Below are positions 1 to 14,800 of a stretch of DNA of 64,000 bases, in pieces (positions within the stretch are counted from its first letter, which is position 1; every line of letters begins with the position of its first letter). This stretch comes from Cristatella mucedo. Lineage: Eukaryota; Bryozoa; Phylactolaemata; Cristatellidae. The notes under the pieces are model-generated. The model had not been told where the DNA came from, did no database searches, and worked only from the letters and a program-made list of their open reading frames with translations. The stretch covers positions 354,501-418,500 of the forward strand of contig WPIO01000182.1 in assembly GCA_009760855.2 (NCBI GenBank). Direction: 5' to 3'. Made by a program: the position numbers and the translations under genes.

Positions 1-908
1 ACCGAGAACAGACTGCTGAAAGGATCAGCTCCAGATTGCCAATAACGAAGCAGTAGCCAGGGTGAAATGGCTGCACAAACCTCAACTGACAGTAACTGGG
101 TCCTGCTAACAAGACTCGATGCCACCAGCTGATTTCGAAATGTATCTTGGCAGCATACCAGCCGGTTCCAGAGCAGCTGTCAGCATACGACCAAAAAACG
201 TTTTATGCAGCCTCAATAAAGAATGACAGCACGTACGACTTTGTGGGTAGCTGCTGCAAGAGTTTCATATAACACCGTAGTCCTTTTCTATTGGAACTAT
301 GGGCAAGCACTTCAAGATTGAGCTCCTAAAATTCGGCAGGAATGTGGGCTCGTTGCCAGCACCTTAGCACAAGTCAATGCAGCAGCAATTCTATTTAAAG
401 CCAGCTGTAAATTCAAAATACAGAGCAACAGAAGGCCTCTGCAGTGGGATTGGACACGAAAAAAATGATTGTCTGGGGATGGGATCCAAATTAGAGCCAG
501 CTGGGACTATTTATAGAACACCAGGAATGCCACAAGCACTAACCCAGCAGTGGGCATAACTGCTTAGAAAGGATGAAGGAGGGAGGGGCTTCGGAGCATT
601 GGAGTAGCTGAAGAGGAAAGCTGCCGCTACAGGACCATTCGAGTTCGTGAACTCAGCCCAAGGACACGTGACACAGATCACCAAGCTTCCAGGTGAGACG
701 AAAGGTGGCCACGAAGATGATGTTGATTAACAATCCCAATGTCGGGCAGGCCACTACCTGTCGCAGACCCATGGAGCTGGCATGCACCCTACACAGCATC
801 GATGAGACACACGTGCAGCATCGCTAGGGTAAGACCACTCATCTGCACTCAACTAGCGGTAGCGCCGACCCGGGCATCTCCAATCTGCCAGCACGAATGC
901 CAGAGTCA
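1..908. other. No recognisable gene; flank or intron of ZC3HC1
   Basis: No reading frame here resembles a known protein. The stretch lies downstream of the last ZC3HC1 exon seen (it ends at 1043 with a GTAAGA donor), so it is probably intron. The remaining C-terminal exon or exons of that gene should lie further left, outside the window. I looked for the conserved Trp-Cys-Pro-Trp region expected near the C terminus and did not find it. Confidence 0.4.
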
Positions 909-985
909 TAGCAAATGTAAAGCGCCTAGAAAGAGATTGAGGTCTCTGAGGTTGCTTAATCAAGTGTGTTATTATTATATAGCAG
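909..985 (+). repeat. 3' tail of LINE family A
   Basis: The text matches the repeated family end (AAATGTAAAGCGCCTAGAAAG, then a GAGATTGAG-CTCTGAGG stem, then a short ATT run). It is a tail-only insertion, about 60 bases from the ZC3HC1 exon that ends at 1043, inside the adjacent intron. Confidence 0.75.
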
Positions 986-1042
986 CGGTGACACCGATGC
1001 ACCGGAAGCTGCATGCAGATGCCGAACGTAGCGTGCTCTTAC

Positions 1043-4000
1043 GTCACTGTCCTCTGTCCGGCGCCTCTTCGCAGCTCGGCACGAGACTTCGGCACGAAGC
1101 GAATCCGGCTGTAGCAGGCTGGCAGGTTCTAGCTCTTGGCCACCGCCGCAGCCACTGTCACCAGCAGCGGAGCCTGCCAGCACTAATGGGTCTCCGATGA
1201 TGTCAACATCCGGCTGAGGGGCATTGCTGGCACCGCCTAACGGCCCCCGAGCGATGCCGCTGCCGTCACAGCTGCAGTCACTCGCCTCAAGTCGTGCATG
1301 CCGTGCATCGACAGCTGCAGTCGTCGCTGGCAAGGCGCTACAGCTACCGCTCTCTGCCACGCTGCCATCGCCTAGGCATTGGCTACCTCCACTGCTGCCC
1401 GTCAGCAGCAGCTGCTCGGCGTCGTCTACTCGGTCGGTAGCGCCGAGCCCTGAGCAGCTGCCGACAGCAGGGCGGTGAACGTTCAGGCTGGATGCCCCGT
1501 TGCTGCCGCTGTGCTGCCAATGCTCCTGCTGATGCCACAGCCCCACTTTCCGGCGGCAGCAATCGCAGCGAAGCAGCTGCGCCGAGTCTCCGGGCGATGT
1601 GCTGCTGAAACCCGAGAGATAAACCGCGAACACAATACTTGCAACGCCATCTTGCAAGCGATGTTACTTTTTTAAGCTGCACATAGCCTACTCGAGCAGC
1701 AAGCACATATCCAAAGTCCCGGGCAAGCAGGACCTAGGACGGTTTGGCACCGACATGTACGACCGGGCTACTAGCAAATCCAAATACCCAGGATGAGCAC
1801 TTCGTAGTAAAACTGATAAAGAGAGATGAGAAGAACCGCTGCATGACACTCTGCCATGCAGGTGAAGAACAGCTGTTCTCTAGGACAGCAGTGACAAACA
1901 AGAAGCAGAGAAAATACATGAGCCTATAAGACGCTGGGTGACTACAATAACGGAGGGGTAGGGTGGAGTGGGAGAGAGGTTGGAGAGGGTGGATTGGGAA
2001 TGTGTTAGGAGAAACAGCACTACGGCCCGAAAGGTGCTAACAGCAGTCGCACGTAGCAACAATCGGCTCAGGACGTTAAGATGCTGGCGTTCAAGCCTCC
2101 CCTCGGCTCATCACGTCCGATAGTGGAATGGTAAGTACCGGAGAGAGTTACAGTATACAGAATTGGGTAGCTCTATACCTTTCACGTGCCTGCATAGCGC
2201 ACTCAGCGATGGGAACCTGACGCACATGCTGACGTTGCATTTTAGTCACCGGCTATCGGGAGTGGGGACCAACTCCCATACCACTTACAGACGGATGGCA
2301 GTTCTGACCCATGAGTGGCGCTCCAAAAATCGCCGTGTGGATCTAGAGGAATTTCGGTGAGGCACGAGAAGCTGTGGTAAAGATGGCCACTAGACTATCT
2401 ACACACACACACGATCGAAAGTCTTACTGCATTGGAACTGACAAAGCAGCAGCTGCCAGTCTCACAGAGCGGGTATTGCAGAAAGAGAGCACACCACCAA
2501 TGTTCGTGTGCCAATTCGAGTGCAAAGCAAAAGGTGGAGCACGATGAAGATCGTGTAGCCTTGGCTTCAACGATGATGCAAAACACCAGTAGACCATCAG
2601 GGCATTTTTGAAGAGACAGGGAAACAACCTGCTTTTTTTCATCGTCCTAACTACTGTCGTAGGGGAGCAGCAGTGAAGCCTACACTTACGAGTGCCCCGC
2701 ATTACCTATTCATGTGGTCCGAGGGCATGGTGGGGATGGTGCGCACAGCACACGGCCCAACTACCGCGTCATCACGCTGTGCCAGCCATGACTCCCTTCC
2801 ACAGACGCCAGCTGACATGCATAGGTGCTGCCAACACATTGCCACTCTGCTGCGGGGGGGGGGGGGGAGGGCAGGTCTCGAGAGCTTAAAGAGATTGAGC
2901 TTCTGATGCCGAATTTAAAGCTGCACACGTGTTGAGAGCAACCTGGAATTAGCTGCTACCTCACATCAGCTGTGCTCACTTCGTCGGCGGCAGGTGCCGA
3001 GCAAGTTTAAGGCTGACTGTAGTCAGAACAGGTGACCTATCCTATGACAAGAATAGGGCGAAGGGGAATTCCACCAGTTCATGTGTTACTAACGAGCCCC
3101 CCCCCCCCATCCCATTCCACCGTTCAATCCATCGAAGAACTGGGAGCAAAAGAGAACGACCAGAGGGCTAAGGACTGCAAGAAAAACGAACACACAAAAC
3201 TGGCAAAGGCTTGCACACTTTCGGGCAAGACCAAGCTCTCCTTAGCAACATGGCATAAGCAGCTCGCTAGCTTTAAAAGACTCACGTAGCGTGCCAGCCG
3301 GTGAGTGCTAGCAAGAATGCTGGGGCAGCAGCCTGCGCGTCCTGCACGCCGCCGATCGCACTGCTAGCAGACAACAGTGTCTGAGAGACACCACTTATCG
3401 AATCCAGAAATCGTTGGTTAGCAGTTTTATCCTGAAAAATGCAGACACATACAGACCTCATGTGCTGTTTAAAGGGCAAGCTGATGCAATGCCTAATAGC
3501 GATTACAATCATGTTAATAAAGTGCTCAGTAAGCTTGAAAGGTAAACTACCATTGCAGCTACAGTCAAAACGGGGGGGGGGGCATGGATCCACTCCCCAA
3601 CGCTAGGAAACTGAGAAGACTTCAACTAATGATCGAAACCCATGCTTCGGTACTGCAGAGGGAAAACTGCACCAGGAATGACTGCACAGAACTGACCTGA
3701 TCAATGAACACTGTTGGTGGCAGTAGCTTCGAGAGGGAAACCAGTGACAATAAGCGCTGCCCATAGTCGTCGACGGCATCAGACCTGCTGTCCATTGAGG
3801 TGCCCAGGAATGACTCTGTTAACAGTAAAAGCACTCAAAATCAGCAGCTTTCCACTTTGTTAGCAGCATCAAAGTTTACAAATCACACTTCTCCACCCAC
3901 TGCTTTAAATAATACGGACCACATAATAGTGTCGGGTTGGAGGCTAAAACATAAATTGCAGACTCGATATAGTGCCTGGTCAGGGTCATACCTGCCCAGC

Positions 4001-5796
4001 CAGCACGATTTCGAGAGCACCTGGGAGGCACATCTGAACAATACTCAAAGTTATACTCCTGGCCCAAATCCTCGAGGTAACCTTATCAAGACCAGAGAGG
4101 ATGAGACACTCCTGAAAAGTAGTGTACGGTGTAGGCCAGCTGAGGAGCCATGCTAACTTCAGGGGTAGCATACACTCACTCTTGCACAGAGCCTCCACCC
4201 CCAAGATGCACAACATCCAGCAAGCTTTCTGACACTTGCTGCCATTCTTCTAGCCAGTGCAGACACTTCTTTGCTCTCACCCAGGTGAAGCAACAAAGGA
4301 CGATGTCGATTTCATCGTCTGCTTGCAGCTCATCTATTTGTACAATTAGCCGACATTAAGTAGCACACAAACCTAGAAGCCAGTGGAAACATTCAGGCAC
4401 GAGGCCACAGCCAGGGCCAGGTCGAGAAGTACAGGTCGGACAGCAGCACCGATGCAAATGAGGCGGAGGCTCTAATGTGGAAGGCACATAGCAAGCGTGC
4501 CAGGCTTGCCTTAGCCATGAAGCTAGACACACTTACTGAAGAAAGGTGCTTTAATATAATAAAAAAAAAATACAAACAATTCATCGGTATTGCACCCTAG
4601 GAGAACTTGATCTCTATCCAGGTGCTTAACATATACCGCAGGACTCGAGCCCACGACCTCATTCATCAAATGCATTCACCTTAACCTCGGTCATCAAAGG
4701 CGAGAACTTTGCTTGTGCCTCACATTTTGCCAGCTTCGCCAGAGGTACCACAGCGTACTACATCGTGCTGGATGGAGGAGCAGACAGTTCGGCTCTGACA
4801 GTAGAACGGCTGGTAAATGAACGCCCAAGTCCACCAGGGTGCACATGCGACCGGCGAGTTTTCGAGGGCAGGCATTTCCCAAAACCAGAGGGCATAGGTC
4901 AAACACAAGCAGGCCTACATAGGCAGTCCAAGCTGCCTAACTAAGCCAACTAAGCCAACTAACTAAGCCAAGCTGCCCAGGAAGTCATCAAGGAGACAGC
5001 ACTAAAAAAAGACAACAAGGTGCTGCTCACGGAGGGCCAAGCCGAGCCCATCAAAGAAACTTTGATTCATCATACGAAAACTTGGTTAGTCATCGCAGCC
5101 ATCCACCATTCTACGCAAGTGTCGGTGAGGCTGCATGGGGAGGCTGGTTCGAAGAATCCCAGTCATTACCACAGGCATTGAGGACCTCACTAATTAAGCA
5201 GCAAGAGTTACAGGCAGTAGAGATCTAGAATGACGACGAGACAGGCTTGCTCTTCTGCTAGTTGCAGCCCTGTCATATATAAGTGCTGCCAGGCAAGGAC
5301 TGCAAGCACACCGGGCAGAGGATGCAGAAGGCAAAGAATGGAATAACAGCCTTGTGTGTACCAATCCGATTGGTGACAAGGTGCCATCACATGCTATCAA
5401 TGGCACCTCCAAGAACTCGTGCTCCTTAGAGCTCCACAGGTGCCCGGTTCCATGCTCCTCACAGAGAAACGCCTGATCGAACACACCAAAGTGTACAGCC
5501 TGATTCACCCACAACCGTGGCAAGCAGGCAAGTGAACACCCTTGTGATTTGCATGCGCTTCATTTGAAGCGTACATAAAGTAAATAGGCAGAAATTTAGT
5601 TCTCTTGGGGCGCCATACTTGATACCCGAGAACAATTAATCAATTATACATTTCTCATTACAATGGCCTGGTCGCATTGTTGCTGCAGGGCTTACTCTGA
5701 TCACAAACAATTGAGGCCCATGTTGCAAGCAGTGTTTTCTGAGCACCCGGTTATGATCGTCAAGAGGTCAGCCGATTCAACGGCCTTGCGCGCGCG

Positions 5797-5830
<34 letters not shown>

Positions 5831-8800
5831 AGAGTAGGGGGAGGGAGAGTCACAAAAGCGCCTTCTCGGCTATCACCGCTGCTTGCAGGGGGAAGAAAGG
5901 ATCGCCCACTGACACTTCCACCCCCAACTGCACCGCCAAGCACCAACCAACCCATGAATACAGAAATCCTCAAGGCCAATAAGAAAAGGTATCACTATAT
6001 TCTGCTAGCACCCATCGTCAGCATCAAAGACCGTGCTCAGCTGTGAAGAGCTGCATCACTCCCGCTAGCTGAAGGCAAGCAAAGGCTTGCCAATGTACAT
6101 TTGCAGCATGGGGCTGAGCTCATCATGCAATGCTGGGATGGCTTCGTACGAACAAGCATGTGTACGTGTACTGCTCGCTGAGCATAGGCATCCTTCGTTA
6201 CAGTATAGCATTGAAGTTCCACACAGACTCCAGGCGTGCCCACCATCACCATCACCACCAGAGGAGTGTTGGCCATCACGAAATAGACGATCTTTTTAGT
6301 TCGTATGCTCCCAAAGCCTGGAACTCCCTCCCGACCTGCGTCAGAACATCCCCTGACCTCACCACATTTAAAAGGAACTTAAAAACACAGCTATTTAGGA
6401 CAGCATTTAGTGGGTCCCCGTGATTCGTCCTTCACGTGCTTATGCATGCTGACACTGTGCATGCTGCCACTAACCACATTTGCATGCTGACCCTGTGCAT
6501 GTCACCCCTAACCATGTTATTCATTTTGTTTGTTTTTCAAGCATGATTTTACTCACCATTCAATTGCATTTCCCTTTGCAGCAAATGTAAAGCGCCTAGA
6601 AAGAGATTAAGTTCTCTGAGGGCGCTTTATCAAGTACATTATTATTATTATTATGATTATTATTATTATTATTATTGCCTTCAGTTGCTGTGCACCCCTC
6701 TGGGCATTGGAGAATGTGCAGTTAATGCATACTCGAAGAAGCGATCTTCGCCTATAAGTACTTCCTACCCCCACCATTTGACCCTCTTAACCACACGCCT
6801 GTGTGCGCACAGGCATGCGCATACCCACTCACAAATGCGCACAGACATACACCCATACACCCACTCACTCGCTCGTGCACACTGCAACTGCTGACCAATG
6901 CTCTGGCTCATTTGCTGCTGTTCTGTTGGTGCTTTCACCTGTACCGACGCTTCTGCGCACCTGCAAGTTAAGCTCAGCAGATCACTCCTGCACTAGGTGA
7001 GCACGCTCCAACAATACCTCACCCACAATAGCACCGGGTCAGCAGTGTAATAGTATCCTCAGCTCTGCTTGACTGTTGTCTTGTGGAAGAATCGTCCAAG
7101 TGAGATTCGGATCATTTAAGCAGCTGCTTTAGTGTTCTAATGACGAATTATTTTCTTTGTAGAGAATGAGAACAAAGGACCATCTGTCACAGTATGTCTT
7201 GCATGCACTACCTTCCGAAAGTGTATATGCACCTGCTACTAGTGTACCATTTTGCTCAAAGCACATAAGATTTAGATAGAATCTAACTCTGCAGCAGTTT
7301 TTATTACGTGGATAAGATCATAGTCACATTTCCAAATTTTATTATGTAGATACGAATCTCTTTTTCCGAATCACTTTTCCACAGACATTAAACTAACCAG
7401 GTCTACTAAGCGCAAGCTTGAAAAAGCATACAAAAGATCTGGACTGACTGTCCATCGACAGGCATATGAAGACTACTGTAGGTTGTACCAATCGATCCTA
7501 GTAAAGGCCAAGTCTAGCTTCTATAAAAATATTGTTGAATCACAGATGTACAATCCAAAAATGCTGATGTCGACGATCAACCATCTTATACACCGCTCCC
7601 AGATTAGCTCCTTACCTGATGATCCTTGTGAAGATCTAGCCGATCACTTCTCTCGATTCTTTGTGCAGAAGATAGACAAGATCAGGGAGTCCATCCCAGC
7701 GATGACAACATCCCCCCTAGAATGCTGTTCCCCGATTCCTGGCTGCTCCTCAATGTCTAAATTTAAGCAGGTTATTATATTGATCTAGTCCTGAAGTTCA
7801 TATCCCAATCAAAGAAGACAACAAGTCCTCTGGGCCCTATTCCCACTGTCCTGCTCCTACGTTGCATTGATCTGCTGCTGCCATGCCTAACTAACATAAT
7901 TAATATGTCATTAGCCTCAGGTCATGTCCCAACACCTTTCAAAAAAGCTGTAGTCGAGCCACTTCTTAAGAAAGCGACACTAGACCAAGAGAACTTGAGC
8001 AACTAACGCCCAGACTCCCTTTTACCATTCCTATCAAAGACACTGGAACGGGTCGTGGTTGACCAACTGAAATCATACATTGAAACTTCTAACCTTGCCA
8101 GTAAGTTACAGTCTGGCTTTAGAGCTAATCACTCCTCCGAGTCAGCATAACTTAGGGTCTACAACGACCTACTTAGGAATGCAGAAATTGGTAGAGTGTG
8201 TCTGCTTGTTTTGCTCGATCTTTCGGCAGCTTTAGATACAATTGATAACAATGTCCTTCTAAAGCAACTCTCATCTCGCCTTGGCATGACTGGCACTGCT
8301 CTGCAATGGTTCAGGTCCGATCTCTGCGGGAGACTCCAGAGTATCGACATGAATGGACAAAGATTGTCCAAGGTACCTCTGAAATATGGGGTACCTAAGG
8401 GCTCCATGCTATGTCCGGTGCTTTTCACGGTTTATACTCTCCCTCATGCTAATGTGATTGCCACGCACAATCTAGGATTTCACTTCTATGCGGATGACAC
8501 TCAGTTGTACCTTTGCTTTGATCCCTCCCAGCCTTCGAGCACCTCGAATTTTATCAACTCATTTGCTGCATGCCTTGATAACATCTGCACATGGATGGCA
8601 GCAAATTTACTAAAACTAAACGATGATAAAACTAACTTACTAGTTATGGGCAAACCCAGTGTGATTCAGAAATTGGAAAGGCTGAGGCTCAAAATGGGCT
8701 CTGCCAGCATATCTCCTGTTCAATCAGCTCGAAATCTAGGTGTCACGTTCCTAAGTGACCTCTCGTTTGACGACCACACCAGAACAGTCAAATCTGCCTA

Positions 8801-11800
8801 TTTTCAGCTACATAACATTGCGAAAATTCGGGCTTGTTTAGATAAGGATAGCACGTCTAAGTTGGCCAATGCATTTGTGACATCCCGTCTTGACTTCTGA
8901 AACTCACTGCTTGCTGGCCTACCGGCATGTGCAATCAGGCGATTACAGCTGGTGCAAAACTCAGCAGCTAGGCTTGTCTGTCGTGAGCGTCGCAGTTGCT
9001 ACATCACACCACTTCTCGCCGACCTGCACTGGCTACCAGTCAAGCAACGAATCGACTTCAAGGTTTTGTTGCTCACTTTTAGGTCACTTCATTCTTTGGC
9101 TCCAGCCTATCTCTCAGATCTACTCCCCCACCAGGCCAAGCATCATACCATCCACTTTTCGGAATCCAACAGTTTACCAATACCTCGTACAAACCTCAAA
9201 TCCATTGGAGACCGTGCATTTAGTTCGTTTGCTCCCAAAGCCTGGAACTCCCTCCTAACTTGGGTCCGAACATCCCCTGACTTGACCACGTTTAAAAAGA
9301 ACTTAAAAACACACCTATTAGGACAGCATTTAGTGGGTCCCTGTGATTCGTCTTTGATGTGCTTATGCGTGCTGACACTGTGCATGCTGCCACTAACCAG
9401 ATTTACATGCTGACCCTGTGCATGTCACCCCTAACCATATTATTCATTTCGTTTGTTTTTCAAGCATGATTTTACCATTCAATTGTGTTTCCCTTTGCAG
9501 CAAATGTAAAGCGCCTAGAAAGAGATTGGGTTCTCTAAGGGCGTTTTATCAGGTGCACTATTATTATCGTATCGGCATTGACTCCACTAGCTTCCGGCAC
9601 GTTTCTGGAGGAACTGACACCCAGCAATCCTTCGAAACCTCAAAAGAACTCATCAAATTTCATGCACCAAAGAACTCCGAACCTAAAGAGCACGGTCGAC
9701 TTCGTTCCACAGATGTTCTATTGGATTCAAGCCCTGGCTTCGGCTTGGCCACAGCATGCCGCTTTAGTTGGCTCGAAGCAATGGTCCACGGGGTCCCTCA
9801 AAAATTCTTTGACCACGATAGCAGTGTGCTTGAGGTCGTTGTCACGCTGCCAACAGATCTTGGGCCCATAAAAAGCATAAGCAGATGGCAAGCCAACATT
9901 CTGCAAAATGTTGAATTAGACATTCTGATTCATGATTCATTGAATCTAGCGGAGACGCCCAACACCGGAATTTGGGAAGCAACCCAATATGATTGCACTT
10001 AAACTACCGAATTTCAAGTCTTTTGCAGTCAGCCGTCAATGTACACTTCATTCATTCATCGGCAAATGTACTTGCTCCTCTAATCGAAAATACGTACTCT
10101 CATCGAAAGGACCCATCAGTCCACAGCACATTGCTCCACTGTGCAGCTGTTCAGTCCTGGTATCGGTGAGCAAAATCTAGCCTCACTTTTTCTGTGCTGC
10201 ACAGTCAACAATGGCTTGCACTTGGCAACCTATGCATTCAGTCCTTGTTCATTAAGCAATATACATATAGATAGTATATATCTATGTAATGTATCTCCGT
10301 CTGTAACTCCACAAAGTCATAAAGACCATGTGGGTGTTACGCAGGAGAGTTTTGTATAGCGCACTCACAGCCTAAGCGGCTTTCGGTACGCATTCGGTAG
10401 CCAACAGACTTCGTCTCATGCAACAAAGAGAAAGTGGGAAGCATAGCAGAGTCATGAGAGCAGTTGAGGTAGTGAGTAGCATAGAAGTAGCAGCTCGGGA
10501 CCGCTGAAAAAGATGTGCCAAAGTCGGCAGTAGGAGAGTAGTTGTCGTTGCGTAAGAATTGTGGAAGCGAGTTCCACAGTCTAGGACCTGCAGAGCTAAA
10601 GCTTCTGTCGCCAACTGTCTTTAAGCGGAGGAATGGGACAGCTAATTTATTGTCCGCACAGGACCTCAGGGCACGAACAGGCTGAAACTGATGCAGCAGT
10701 TCAGCTAGGTACGAAGGAGCCAAGCCTTGTGGGTCAGCGCGTAAGAACTTTGCTCTGCATCCTTTGCTCAACCGGCAACCATCCTAGCTCTCTACACGTT
10801 ATTTTGGCTTATGATATCATTCCGGTAGCTTGGCAGAGACTTTTAACAAGGATTTTAGCAGTGGCAAACCTTCAGAGTCATGCTTTTCAGGAGCCGGTCC
10901 TCCCGCTAAAAATTTACTCGAGAGCGACCCGAGTGAAGCAGTGCCTATGTGCTGCTCGAGTCCAGATGTATCCTAATAATGTTCCAAGCACTGCTCTCTG
11001 AGATCTTCTGCCTCCTTGCAATTTCTTGGCTTGAACTGCCATCTCTCTCTGGAGCGACACCAAAACCACTCTTGTACCTTCAGAAAGCTGTGCAACAGGC
11101 AGCATGTTCTGGTCGCATACTAATGTCGATATGGCACGGACTGGTCCCTACATGTCAAGGAGACATCCGGTACCTTGGCTCATCATAGGCCGAGGTGGCC
11201 AAGGTGACAAAACGGGTTAAAAATAGGTTCTGCTGGATGGCCTCCAAGAGGGGGCGGGATAGTCACATAGCTGTGACTAAAGCAAAAATTGTACTGACCA
11301 ATTGTTAAAGTATAACAATTAATGTAGCATAAACGACTTACTTGAATACGGGCATTAGCAACCGTACCCAGATCGATGAACCATGGCGTAGAAACTTTTG
11401 GAGGAGAGTGCATATATTGTCGATTTAACATGGACCTTCATTTGCAGCTTCGGCCAGCTCCACGTTTCTTGCACACGAGGCAGCATCAGATTGCACGGCA
11501 CTGTGCCCACACTGTGCCAGCACATATCTCTTTGTTCACAATCTAAGCCTGTTATAAACATGGTATATAAGGATGTATGCTTGAGAATGGTATGGGAAAT
11601 CTTCGACATAATTGCAACCACTATCCTCTCCTTCCCTCACAGTACGACCATCTAAGCCAGCAACTGCTTTGACGGATCAGGTATTCTAGGGTGATGGCAA
11701 CTGTAGTTTGGGATCAACCAGACAAAATCCACAGGTAGGAAGTTGACAGCAAGAGCGTGCCTCCCGAAACACCACGGGGACAAATCAAGCACGCCAGCAG

Positions 11801-14800
11801 GGTGGGGCAATGACCACAGTAGCACCAGCAGAAGCACTCTGAGGGTCTCAGCATCTACGTCCTTGTGGCGATGTGGTGGCAGCATTAGCATCGGCAAACC
11901 CAGCTCTCCCGAGGCACGAAGCAGCAGCAGCAGAATCAGCAGAAGCGACGGCAGGAGTGACAACCAGTACCTGGACTGGGGCAGAGACACCATGGACACG
12001 AGCTCTTATGGCCGGCCGTCAGCCGCTCTTGCAGCCTACTGACAGCTTCTTGGTCTGCAAAGGAAATCAGCAAGTAAAGCTAGCATTTCCCAACCGATAG
12101 TTGAGCAGTGATGTACACGTGTGCACAAGTGCCAAGAAATGTGTTTCAAAACCAATCCAACAGTCAGCATTGTTTTCTGCGCAAAAATCGTGAGGGCAAC
12201 ATTGTCAGGATGTCATGGTGAAACACGCTAAAAACTAGGAGAACATTTAGCAAGTTTAGAGAATTGTAATTCGTTATTGTCGGTTATTGTGGAAGTAATA
12301 ATTTGGCAATGACTGGGTTTATCCACGCACACTCTCAACACCAAGCACACGTATCAGCCATAACAAAGCTGGGAATGCCCTCCAAGCAGACCTGAGCTAA
12401 TAAAGCCCTTGACACACGTGCCTGATGGGTCACCGGATCAGCCAAAACCAAAAACATCACACAGCCCCCACCACACAAGCACTACGAGTTTCGCACTAGG
12501 TCAAATCTGAATAAACCTAATTAATAGAGGAATTAACATTAAGGTATACCACTTTTAGCACCTCGACAGCCCCCCGTGTCAATTTTACTGCCAGAAACTG
12601 GTTTCGTTGATTGGTCGACAAGAACTAAACCATCAAAATGGCTAAATATGATAGCAAAACAGAGTAAGTGATGGCACGAAGAATATCGACATGGTGATGG
12701 TAATAATTGCATAAGATTTAGGTCATGTGGTCACCGGGCCTGCAGTAGTACACAAAAAACCCATTTGCCCATAGCAGGAGAATCACTTCCAAAAGGTCAT
12801 TATTCATTTGCAATTTCGACTAACTGTGGCTGAATATAATTGCTTTATCAAGGCAGAGAAAAAGCAAGTCAAAAACAACTATAAAGGACTAGCAGCACAA
12901 TGGCATGGCCAGCTTTATAACGATGGATAGGCTTGACCACTCATTGTATTAAGACGAGGCTTTAATTTGCTTAGTGCTATTGATAGGGTTTTGTCATTCT
13001 AAGCCCTAGGACATCTGCTAGAATTTCTGCACATAAACTATCATTGAACTTCTTCAATTGTAGTCCTCTGCAAATATCAATATTGAGCAACTTCTGTTGT
13101 ATGTAAAACATAAGGCTCTTACAGAACAGGCAAAGTGTTTTCCCGATATGCTCATGCTTGCTCCAGCAATTCAACATCTGCTCTTGTCTTGCTGCTTGCT
13201 AGCTTCAAAAGTGCCTCATAATCATCAAACGTTTCCAGTTCATATTTGTATCGAAAGCGACTACTGGTTTATAAATTTGCCGATCATGGCATCGAAAGCT
13301 TTCGAGAGTGCTCACGTTTTGGCCTTAACCATCAGCAAAGAAATGCTTATGGCCTTGATCGAGATCCAAGAATAGCAGGTTGTTTGGCATATCGTGTGTG
13401 TTAGCAATGCAAACACATCACAGCTCAGTCTTACTGACCAAGTGATGTACGGAGCACTGAGGTTGGTGATGGCTGTGAGATCCAGCTGCCACCATCGATT
13501 CGACTGACAATTGGCACCAGTGACCAGCAGCGAATTACCCAACGGCTAGCAGCCTACAGGACGAACAAAGCTGACCTAAATTACTAAGACGCTCTTTCTC
13601 TGCCAACAGTGTTTGATAATGGATTCAAATTTTGGCACGAAGAAGTTACTTTGCTCACCCGTGACCATCCTCTCTGGCATTGAGCAGCTTTTGCCAAAAA
13701 AAGGCTTGTTCTCATTATCTGATGATCCACAAACCGTCCGGTAAAGGTACGGCTAGACTAATATCGTGTGATGCATTGTCAGGATTCGTCAAACGATTCC
13801 ATAGTCAAAGCATGCTGATATACCTGCATTCCAATCGCCTGCAACCGATGCGAAACTCATCGGCTTGGCAGATCTGTCGTCGACGGCGCAGCTGTAACAT
13901 TGCATCCCTTTTTCGTCAGCACCACTGGCTCCTAATCAAGCATCGAATCGACTTCAGGACCCACTGTCTGGCCAACAGCTCACTTTACTCACTTGCACCG
14001 ACTGCTTATCCAACCTCCTTGCTCCTAAAGTGTGCTCTAACACCATCCGATCCTCATCTAGACATCTCGCCATCTCTCTTGCCTCTATCAATCCTTGTGA
14101 AGCAGCATTCACCAAGGGCGCTCTCACTTAATCACTTATCACTCTCAAGTCACAGTGACAATGCTCAGAGTAAGCTCTCAAAAATTTGCTGCACTCGCTG
14201 TTCTAGCTGCTAGAGCTAATAAGCAGTAACAGCTCATACTATACCTGTGAATAAGTTATTGAGAGCGTTGAACTGTTGCCATCGTTTATAGCTACGACCA
14301 TCTACTTTAGCATCAAGTTCCTGCATGATAAAACATGCCTTAACAATAATTGTGACAATAATGCTATCTCAGCTCTTGGCTGAGAAAGCATGCAGGTAAA
14401 CATCAACCTACACAGGCTTTCAAAACACCACCAAAGAAAAGAGGAAGAGAAAGACTAGAGGCAGGGTCAGAGAGACTGTGTCTGGCAAGCAACCGAAAGC
14501 AATATGGGAAGGTAAGGGAGCAACGTGGTCAAGAGACACAGACTCATGAACAAAAACAGACCAAGTGAAAGAATGAAAAACGGGGTGGAGCAAGAGGGGG
14601 AATGGACATTACTAATCATACGATCGTGCTTCCTTTACAGCATATTTTAAGTGCCATGAACGGGATTAAGATATCTGAGGATGCTATACAAATGTATTAC
14701 TATTATCACATTATTATTAACGTAGAAGAGAGGAAGGAACAGGATGGGGAAACGAAGGATAGGGAGAAAAAGAGCTGGAGAAGTGAAGGGGAAATGGATA

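Noticed and set aside
4397-4580. Plus-strand charged frame (KAHSKRARLALAMKLDTLTE)
   Set aside because: It looks protein-like but is antisense within a ZC3HC1 intron, has no splice partners I can see, and ends in a SINE. Not enough support.
11652-11999. Minus-strand frame with a hydrophobic leader
   Set aside because: Leu runs come from CTG/CAG-rich DNA. There is no family resemblance and it lies in a ZC3HC1 intron.
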